Assembly (NCBI GenBank): GCA_041665305.1
Contig: JBAYJD010000010.1
Location: forward strand, 5,018 to 69,017
Direction of reading: 5' to 3'
DNA: 64,000 nucleotides
DNA from: YA12-FULL-51-18 sp041665305
Lineage (GTDB): Bacteria; Elusimicrobiota; Elusimicrobia; Elusimicrobiales; UBA9959
Shown here one piece after another: positions 58,901 to 64,000 of the stretch. Within the stretch, counting starts at the first letter, position 1; each line of letters starts with the position of its first letter. The notes beneath the pieces are model-generated. The model worked only from the letters and a program-made list of their open reading frames with translations. It was not told the DNA's origin and searched no databases. Made by a program: the position numbers and the translations under genes.

Positions 58901-60316
58901 ATGGATATTCGAAAACCGGCTGTCGCGGGGCAATTTTATGAGAAGGACGCGGTAAAGCTGCGCGCGGAGGTGAAAGCATATCTCAATAAGGCCGCGCGGC
59001 CTTTTAAAGGGCGGGTGATGGGCGTGCTGGCGCCGCACGCGGGTTACGCTTATTCCGGCGCCACGGCAGGGTCCGCTTTTTCTTTCCTAAAGGCCGTAGA
59101 TTTCGACACGGTGGTGATAATAGGCACCGGGCATACCGAGTCCGTGGCGGGCGCCGCTACAATGGCCGAGGGTGTTTTTGAAACTCCTCTGGGTAGGGTG
59201 GAGATCGATTCCAGGGTCGCCCGCGCTTTGCTGGCTTCCTCGAAATTTTTTGAGGACCGGCCGTCTGCGCACGCCAGGGAGCATTCCGTGGAAGTGGAAC
59301 TGCCCTTCCTGCAGGAACTGGGCAAGCCTTTCAAATTCGTGCCGGTGGTGGCTAACACCGCCGATGCCGGAAAACTGGCTGAGATAGGGCTGCGTCTCGG
59401 AGAGGTTTTGAAAGAGCGCAGGGCCGTTATCTGCGTTTCATCCGACTTGTCCCATTATCCGCCTGGGGAGATCGCTGAAAGGTCGGATCAGTCCCTCCTG
59501 GAGGCTTACAGGACCGCGGTTAGGAATAAAGATCCGCAGTACTTCGCGCTGGCTAACGATCTGCTGCTGGAAAAATCGGAAGCTTATATGGATACGCCGG
59601 CGTGCGGCTACGCGGCGATGGTTATCGGCGCGGCCGCGGCGGCGGAGCTCGGCGCCGAAGATTTTAACCTAATTAAATACACGCATTCGGGCAGGATCTC
59701 AGGAGATAATTCGAGGGTGGTGGGTTACGGGGCCGGTTTGTTCGTAAGCGGCAGCTGCGCTGAGCCGCGTGCGCTGAGCCGTGAATTAAAAAAGGAACTG
59801 CTGTCCCTGGCCCGCAATAGTATTGAGAACCGGATTAAAAATAAAAAGCCGCTATTACCCCCTTTAAGCTCGTCAGTGGCGCTGAACCAGCCGGCGGCGG
59901 TTTTCGTTACTCTTACGAAGGACGGGGTTTTACGCGGCTGTATCGGCTGTATGTCGCCGCAGCGGCTTTTATCCGATGCCGTGGTTTCCTTTGCCGCGGC
60001 CTGCGCTTTTGAGGACCCGCGCTTTGAGCCGCTTTCGGCCGGCGAACTGGCATCGGTGAAGATAGAGATCTCCGTTCTCTCTCCGCTGCGCCGCGTCTGC
60101 GGTTGCGGCGAGATAGTGGAAGGGAAACACGGGGTCTATGTGCGCAATGGGCGTTCCGGCGGCACCTACCTGCCGCAGGTCTGGGAACATTTCAGCTCCA
60201 AAGAAGAGTTCCTTAATTCCCTTTGCTGCGAAAAAGCCGGGCTCCCTGCCTCCGCCTGGAAAGAAAAATCCACCGAGTTGTACCTGTACACGGTGGATTC
60301 GTTCGAAGAAAAATAA
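58901..60316 (+). CDS. Memo-AMMECR1 fusion (AmmeMemoRadiSam proteins B and A)
   Basis: 471 aa from ATG 58901 (MDIRKPAVAGQFY, the usual Memo start); an upstream ATG has no ribosome site. Residues ~1-275 are Memo-like (APHAGYAYSG, GTGHTES, EHSVEVELPF, SSDLSHYPP with the metal-site His). Residues ~300-465 are AMMECR1 (LRGCIGCM, FEDPRFEPL, GTYLPQVWE). The two are usually separate genes that occur with a radical SAM partner. Function is unknown. Confidence 0.85.
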   Translation: MDIRKPAVAGQFYEKDAVKLRAEVKAYLNKAARPFKGRVMGVLAPHAGYAYSGATAGSAFSFLKAVDFDTVVIIGTGHTESVAGAATMAEGVFETPLGRVEIDSRVARALLASSKFFEDRPSAHAREHSVEVELPFLQELGKPFKFVPVVANTADAGKLAEIGLRLGEVLKERRAVICVSSDLSHYPPGEIAERSDQSLLEAYRTAVRNKDPQYFALANDLLLEKSEAYMDTPACGYAAMVIGAAAAAELGAEDFNLIKYTHSGRISGDNSRVVGYGAGLFVSGSCAEPRALSRELKKELLSLARNSIENRIKNKKPLLPPLSSSVALNQPAAVFVTLTKDGVLRGCIGCMSPQRLLSDAVVSFAAACAFEDPRFEPLSAGELASVKIEISVLSPLRRVCGCGEIVEGKHGVYVRNGRSGGTYLPQVWEHFSSKEEFLNSLCCEKAGLPASAWKEKSTELYLYTVDSFEEK

Positions 60317-60319
60317 CTT

Positions 60320-60823
60320 TTATAGATCGTGGAGGAGCAGCACACCTATCGTAAGTATGATGCCGGCCGCGATCCCCGCCGGGCCAAGCAACGCAAAGCC
60401 CAGGTAGGCTCCCAGTGCGCCCATCACCAGATATTCCTTGTGTTTGGATATTAATTCTTTGAACGGGTTCGGCGCGGGCGCCGGGGGTGTAGGGGCTGCC
60501 GTCGCAGCCGGTACTGCGGGTATGGCGGTGGTCGCCGCGGCGGGCGGGGCATTCCTGGTGTCGGTGTCGAGAGCGGCCTTGTTATCGGCCCTGATCTGTC
60601 TTTCTTCGGCCCTGGTTTCTGTCGGGTTCTCGCTTTTGCCGGCCGGAGTATCCACGGCCGCCGGGACCGCGGGGTCTTGAACGTCGGCGGAATGTTCCGA
60701 GGTGCCATCAAAATTTGGGCTTCCGGTCTCCAGCTGTTCAAGAGCCGATTCCGCAAAAGCGCCGGAGCCGGCGAGCGTGAAAAGCAATCCGAACATGAGA
60801 GCGAAGGATTTTTTGTGTGTCAT
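60320..60823 (-). CDS. exported Pro/Ala-rich protein with C-terminal membrane region
   Basis: 167 aa from ATG 60823. A signal peptide (about residues 1-24, ends SGAFAES) leads to a low-complexity Ala/Pro/Thr-rich stretch, then a C-terminal hydrophobic region of ~40 residues (LVMGALGAYLGFALLGPAG) that holds two membrane passes. Convergent with the Memo gene, 3 bp apart. TATACT lies just upstream of the start. No family recognised. Confidence 0.6.
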   Translation of the reverse strand: MTHKKSFALMFGLLFTLAGSGAFAESALEQLETGSPNFDGTSEHSADVQDPAVPAAVDTPAGKSENPTETRAEERQIRADNKAALDTDTRNAPPAAATTAIPAVPAATAAPTPPAPAPNPFKELISKHKEYLVMGALGAYLGFALLGPAGIAAGIILTIGVLLLHDL

Positions 60824-60946
60824 ACTTATAGTATAGGGTGATTTCCCGGTCCCGGCAAGGGAAAAAAGCACTACTTCAATATGGGTCTTTTGTCCCTGAT
60901 CAGGTTAAAATTTAATGGGGACTGGTGTTGGGCCGGCGGCAGGGTG

Positions 60947-61123
60947 TTATTTCTTTTTCGAGGATATTTTTTTCTTGCCGCGCTTCGCGGCGCCTTCCGC
61001 CTCGGCTTCCCCCAGGCCGAGACGGAAGATCTCAACTATCTGGTAACCGTCCTCCCGCAGTTCCATGAGCTTCCTGTTGTCTTCCTCCGAAAGTGAGATC
61101 ACTATCTGGTAACGCGCTTTCAT
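60947..61123 (-). CDS. small ribbon-helix-helix-like protein
   Basis: 58 aa. A short beta strand (MKARYQIVISL) followed by two helices (SEEDNRKLMELREDGY, QIVEIFRLGLGEAE) resembles the ribbon-helix-helix fold, with a Lys-rich tail. ATG 61123 overlaps the stop of the upstream gene (ATGA). Possibly a transcription factor of its own operon. Confidence 0.5.
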   Translation of the reverse strand: MKARYQIVISLSEEDNRKLMELREDGYQIVEIFRLGLGEAEAEGAAKRGKKKISSKKK

Positions 61124-61278
61124 TGTCGTTTCCCTTCCTTTTTGGTGTATGCCATCGCGGTTTTAATGCGGTTGGCGCGGGCCTTTGAGGCGCCCATTTT
61201 GCCGTCCTTTATCAGGTTGAGGGTCATGGCCATCCACAGCTTGAAGTCCCTGTTGACCGTTTCGCTTGTCGTTGTCAT
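61120..61278 (-). CDS. small basic protein, first gene of the repeat-controlled operon
   Basis: 52 aa from ATG 61278, with GGAGGAGCAC before it. Helical with a basic C-terminus. Paired with the ribbon-helix-helix-like gene by a 4-bp overlap. Could be part of a toxin-antitoxin-like pair; nothing proves it. Confidence 0.45.
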   Translation of the reverse strand: MTTTSETVNRDFKLWMAMTLNLIKDGKMGASKARANRIKTAMAYTKKEGKRQ

Positions 61279-61292
61279 GTGCTCCTCCATAT

Positions 61293-61352
61293 AGCAAAGT
61301 ATAGCACAGCAAAGTATAGTTGTCAAGGGGTAATGTCAAGACCCATGTCAAG
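61293..61352 (-). promoter_or_regulatory. sigma-70 promoter with repeated operator elements
   Basis: On the minus strand TTGACA (61326-61321) and TATACT (61303-61298) are separated by exactly 17 bases. CTATACTTTGCT occurs twice (61304-61293 and 61319-61308). CTTGACA occurs three times (61327-61321, 61340-61334, 61352-61346). Such spacing suggests a bound oligomer, plausibly the ribbon-helix-helix-like protein. Confidence 0.7.
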
Positions 61353-61674
61353 CGGCGGATAACGGCGCCGCCGCGGCCGTACGAGAAGCCAGTCGCCTGT
61401 TCCTGAAAAATGCAGTCCCCTTGTTTTATCTGCCAGGCGCGCAAGGGCTCAAACATCTCGTATAATTCTTTTTGTCAGAAGAATAACAGATGACGGTTTA
61501 GAGCTTCAGTCAGGTTTATGCGGGCAGCGTAACCGGCAGGCAGCGACATGCCGCATCAGGCGGTTATGGGCTTGTCGGTAAAGGTCGGGACTATTGGATT
61601 TTTGGTCTGTAATGTGGTAGTTTGTATATGCACGGTTTCGTTCCTCCTCCTCCTCCATGATAGATCGCGAGTAT
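61353..61674. other. intergenic, no gene supported
   Basis: 322 bp. I see a TAACCG/CGGTTA hairpin region (about 61529-61569) and a TATAAT at 61461. A possible 82-aa minus reading (61506-61754) overlaps the ADP-ribosyltransferase-like gene and lacks a ribosome site. I see no convincing gene. Confidence 0.5.
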
Positions 61675-62469
61675 TTAGAATTGTTCCCAATTGGCGGGTA
61701 CTGGGCCGGGGGAGCAGGAAGTCCGACAGGCTTCCAACAAAATCCTTGTTTCACCGTTCACCTGTTGTTTGTCTAAAATGATAAAGCGGCTGTTCGCAGG
61801 CAATAATACCTCCTTTTCCCAGCGGCTTACCAGTACTCCCGGGTGTCCGCCCGTAGGGATCCCGATAACAAGCATTGTCCCGCGATAAAATTTACGGGCT
61901 TCTTCCGGCGCCAGCGACGTGGAGGTAAATCCTTTTCTTTCAATTATCGCTCCGATATTTTCCGTTAAGTCGTTTTGACCGCGGAAAAGGTAAAGACCGC
62001 CGGGCAGGAGTTTGGAGCGCCTGAATACGGCGTCCATATCCATCTTAATACGGTCGATATTGTCCTTAACATTGCCTCGCATCAAAGAGCAGAATGAGGT
62101 GTCCGCTCCGGAAGTAAAAAGAAACCTTTGGATACAATCATAGAACGCGCTGCTCTTGTACGTGTTAAAAGCCGCGCGCTCCGCGCTTGTAAGATCTTTC
62201 CTGGAATCAATATCACTGTATCCCGGCTGTCCGGCGAGACGGTCGTAATCCGTAATAGGAATGCCGCGCCGTGGCGCGCGGATTAGCTTGTCCGGGCGCG
62301 GCGCCGTTTTCGCGTAGGAAATATCCGAACTGACGGCAACAAGGTCGTTGAGCGCCCCCGCCGACGCCGGCGCAGAAAATGCCAGTGATATCGCCAGTGC
62401 GGCTAATAAGTTATTGCAGTTTCGCATAAGTATGCTGTTTGCTTCAAAAGGGCGCCTGGCGCCTTTCAT
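61675..62469 (-). CDS. secreted ADP-ribosyltransferase-like protein
   Basis: 264 aa; a start at 62427 (M15) is possible. A signal peptide ends near ASAGA (about residue 37). The C-terminal domain shows the R-S-E pattern of ADP-ribosyltransferases: R163 in YLFRGQN, S183-T184-S185 in GFTSTSLAP, and E218-x-E220 in RWEKEVLLP. This set is typical of arginine- or Rho-modifying toxins. It starts 3 bp after the metallopeptidase gene stops. Two Cys near the middle may form a disulfide. Confidence 0.72.
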   Translation of the reverse strand: MKGARRPFEANSILMRNCNNLLAALAISLAFSAPASAGALNDLVAVSSDISYAKTAPRPDKLIRAPRRGIPITDYDRLAGQPGYSDIDSRKDLTSAERAAFNTYKSSAFYDCIQRFLFTSGADTSFCSLMRGNVKDNIDRIKMDMDAVFRRSKLLPGGLYLFRGQNDLTENIGAIIERKGFTSTSLAPEEARKFYRGTMLVIGIPTGGHPGVLVSRWEKEVLLPANSRFIILDKQQVNGETRILLEACRTSCSPGPVPANWEQF

Positions 62470-62472
62470 GGC

Positions 62473-63426
62473 TTAAAATCCGCTAAAGTACGGGCCGAGC
62501 GATTTTTGTATATCGCGCGAGTAGAATTTTAGTTTATTAGCCTGGACACATCTGATCTCAAATCCGTCGCCGTCAGGCTCTTGAATTCCCAGCTGAATCG
62601 TCCGGCGCCAGACGGTTTCTTCCTCTTTGAGGCCCGTGATCCGTAATGTCCCGTTAAATTGTATCTTTCCGCTTAAAATATCCTTTTTAAGATCTTCAGC
62701 CCAATAATCATCGGGACTCTTATGAAGCGAGCACTTAAGAACGCCCTGTAATAACATTTCGTCGCTGTATAATTTAAATCGCCTGTCCACGGAGCTGTTT
62801 TTTAACCAATTCGATACTAAAGCGGCCAGACGCGGCGTGGCTTTTACCAGGGACATATCGGAGATTTTAAACAGTCTATCGCCCTGAAATTCTTTCACTA
62901 TCGCCTGTTGTTCCTGGGCGAATGCCGAATGATTGAATGTCATATCATGCCCGTTCCATCGCGGCAGCGTCGCGCCTGCCGCTATCATTGCCGAGAGCTC
63001 AACTTTGGTGGGGCTTTTTTCCTGTATTTCGCCGCCTGTCATGTATTGGTTAACATGCACAAGTTCATGGATCGTAGTTTGAACCAATTCCGGCAGTTGT
63101 TTGTCTCCATTATCGCACAGGTGAACAATGGACGGATAATCGCCCCGCCTATTATAGCTTATGTAACCGGAGAGCCCTTTGGCGCAGTTCGGATCTGAAC
63201 GATTTTCATATACCAAACTGACCCCATCAAGGATCCTCAGGCAGTCTTTGATATGGAAAAAAGAATAAAATATTCCCGCGGCTTCAAGTTTTTGGATTGT
63301 AATATCGGCTCTGGTCAGCACTTCTTTGGTGGCTTTTCTGACATCCGCGATAGTAACGTCGCGCTTATCCGCGGCAAACAGCTGTGAGCTAAGGATGAGG
63401 CAGCAGAGAAATAAGAAAGGTTTCAT
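62473..63426 (-). CDS. secreted HExxH metallopeptidase-like protein
   Basis: 317 aa with a signal peptide (about 1-18, ends LFAAD). The zinc site HELVH (H120, E121, H124) is followed by a candidate third ligand E143 in KVELSAM. About 170 residues with Cys pairs follow. The family is not recognised. It is upstream of the ADP-ribosyltransferase-like gene with a 3-bp gap, so the two form an operon of secreted proteins. Confidence 0.65.
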   Translation of the reverse strand: MKPFLFLCCLILSSQLFAADKRDVTIADVRKATKEVLTRADITIQKLEAAGIFYSFFHIKDCLRILDGVSLVYENRSDPNCAKGLSGYISYNRRGDYPSIVHLCDNGDKQLPELVQTTIHELVHVNQYMTGGEIQEKSPTKVELSAMIAAGATLPRWNGHDMTFNHSAFAQEQQAIVKEFQGDRLFKISDMSLVKATPRLAALVSNWLKNSSVDRRFKLYSDEMLLQGVLKCSLHKSPDDYWAEDLKKDILSGKIQFNGTLRITGLKEEETVWRRTIQLGIQEPDGDGFEIRCVQANKLKFYSRDIQKSLGPYFSGF

Positions 63427-63739
63427 AATTATATTGTAACTGAGCGCGCGTTTTCATTCATGGGCAGAAAGTCCCGACTTGTTAAGGCCTTATGGCCCAG
63501 ACGTGTCCGCCTCTTTCAGCGCTACCGGCATTTTGGTCGCTCATCTTCTATGTCCTCCTCCACACTATTGCATGTCCAGCAGCTCGTAGATGTCCGGGTC
63601 AGGCTGCTTAGTGCGTATCTCGTTCCAGTCGTTTTTCTGTGGTATCGTCAGCGGCAGTATTTCACTCAAACCCTTCGCCGTCCGCTTTTGAAATTACGGC
63701 AATCGGGCATAATTTGGACACAATTGTGGTATGTGGTGG
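63427..63739. other. intergenic, no gene supported
   Basis: 313 bp. On the minus strand two short fragments (about 40 and 20 codons) follow each other with GGAGGAGGAC between them, but neither has a good start and end. This may be the decayed end of a mobile gene. A longer plus-strand reading (63460-63756) has no ribosome site. Confidence 0.4.
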
Positions 63740-63762
63740 TATCAGGCACTCTTTAAAAATAC

Positions 63763-63768
63763 TATAAT
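63763..63768 (+). promoter_or_regulatory. -10 promoter element ahead of hairpin cluster
   Basis: TATAAT at 63763-63768. No good -35 lies 17 bases upstream. Any transcript would start near 63775 and run into the hairpin cluster at 63794-63971. Confidence 0.4.
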
Positions 63769-63793
63769 AGCGATAGCGTTACCAATGAGATTT

Positions 63794-63971
63794 GGACCGA
63801 TTTCCATTAGAGGTCCGGCGGTAATCCGCCCCGCGCATTAGGCGCGGGGAGCGAAATAGTCCCGCGCGTTACCTTCATAGCAAGCGCGGGGACCGCTTAG
63901 AAGGGATCAGCTCGCTTATCACGCCTTAATGGCGCGATAAAGCGAGCGACGAAGGGGAACCTAGTTCCCCT
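63794..63971. repeat. cluster of six strong hairpins, candidate ncRNA
   Basis: Consecutive stems: GGACC/GGTCC (63794-63816), GGCGG/CCGCC (63817-63830), CCCCGCGC/GCGCGGGG (63829-63849), CCCGCGC/GCGCGGG (63861-63890), GCTCGCTT/AAGCGAGC with CGCC/GGCG inside (63910-63947) and AGGGGAAC/GTTCCCCT (63953-63971). No ORF is present. The last base pairs of neighbours overlap. It may be a structured RNA, a repeat element or a mobile-element end. Confidence 0.65.
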
Positions 63972-64000
63972 CGTGGAGCACCTGGCCGTGTTCCATTAAA

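Noticed and set aside
61506..61754. 82-codon minus-strand reading
   Set aside because: Overlaps the ADP-ribosyltransferase-like gene, has no ribosome site and looks random.
63460..63756. 98-codon plus-strand reading
   Set aside because: No ribosome site and no recognised motif; composition looks random.
1..64000. CRISPR array
   Set aside because: I saw no set of regularly spaced identical repeats; the only repeats are pairs or triplets described above.

Overview
The window looks like a bacterial chromosome segment carrying a large prophage or integrative element beside tRNA-His. Moderate-to-high GC, strong AGGAGG ribosome sites, a trehalose/osmoadaptation cluster and a fused Memo-AMMECR1 gene suggest a Gram-negative member of a little-cultured phylum. 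Elusimicrobiota is my guess, at low confidence; nothing here fixes the taxon.

Layout. (1) 47-1050: a hydrolase gene and the last ~100 bp of an old serine-recombinase gene. (2) 1051-1560: a helix-turn-helix ORF of the kind that accompanies large serine recombinases. (3) 1539-9862: a minus-strand osmoadaptation cluster with a candidate Na+ riboswitch, a DUF1646 transporter, membrane-tethered OtsA, OtsB, a sensor kinase with its receiver, DUF5752 and a TreT-like synthase. (4) 10018-13033: a plus-strand operon of small ORFans ending in a tyrosine recombinase. (5) 13047-21683: an AT-richer defence island with an Iet-type ATPase/subtilase pair, two extra genes including DUF6338, and a type III restriction-modification pair. 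(6) 21864-47653: a siphovirus lysis, tail, head, DNA-modification and packaging module on the minus strand. (7) 47670-54246: replication and recombination genes and a sigma-like factor. (8) 54476-56970: the lysogeny control region, with a LexA-type repressor, a zinc-ribbon protein and a HEPN protein on one strand, and the recombinase operon on the other. (9) 56977-58670: a large serine recombinase whose 3' end overlaps tRNA-His. (10) 58901-64000: chromosomal genes, including a secreted ADP-ribosyltransferase-like protein beside a secreted metallopeptidase, and a cluster of strong hairpins.

The most striking reading concerns integration. A 100-bp imperfect direct repeat (exact 17-bp core) lies at 951-1050 and 58503-58602. 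Joining the element ends at this core, as in an excised circle, fuses the recombinase (542 aa) in frame to the helix-turn-helix ORF at the far left, giving about 711 aa. So attP would lie inside the recombinase gene, and integration into tRNA-His would cut off its C-terminal domain. The resident sequence left of the core is itself a recombinase 3' end, implying an earlier related element at the same tRNA.

The prophage appears to carry several layers of genome conflict: the Iet operon, type III restriction-modification, a HEPN protein in the repressor operon, and phage DNA-modification genes (a tandem Dam-like methylase and a Mom-like protein). Packaging and head-tail order are typical of an HK97-fold siphovirus, with a nested scaffold start inside the prohead protease gene and three adjacent fibronectin-like or beta-helical virion proteins between capsid and connector.
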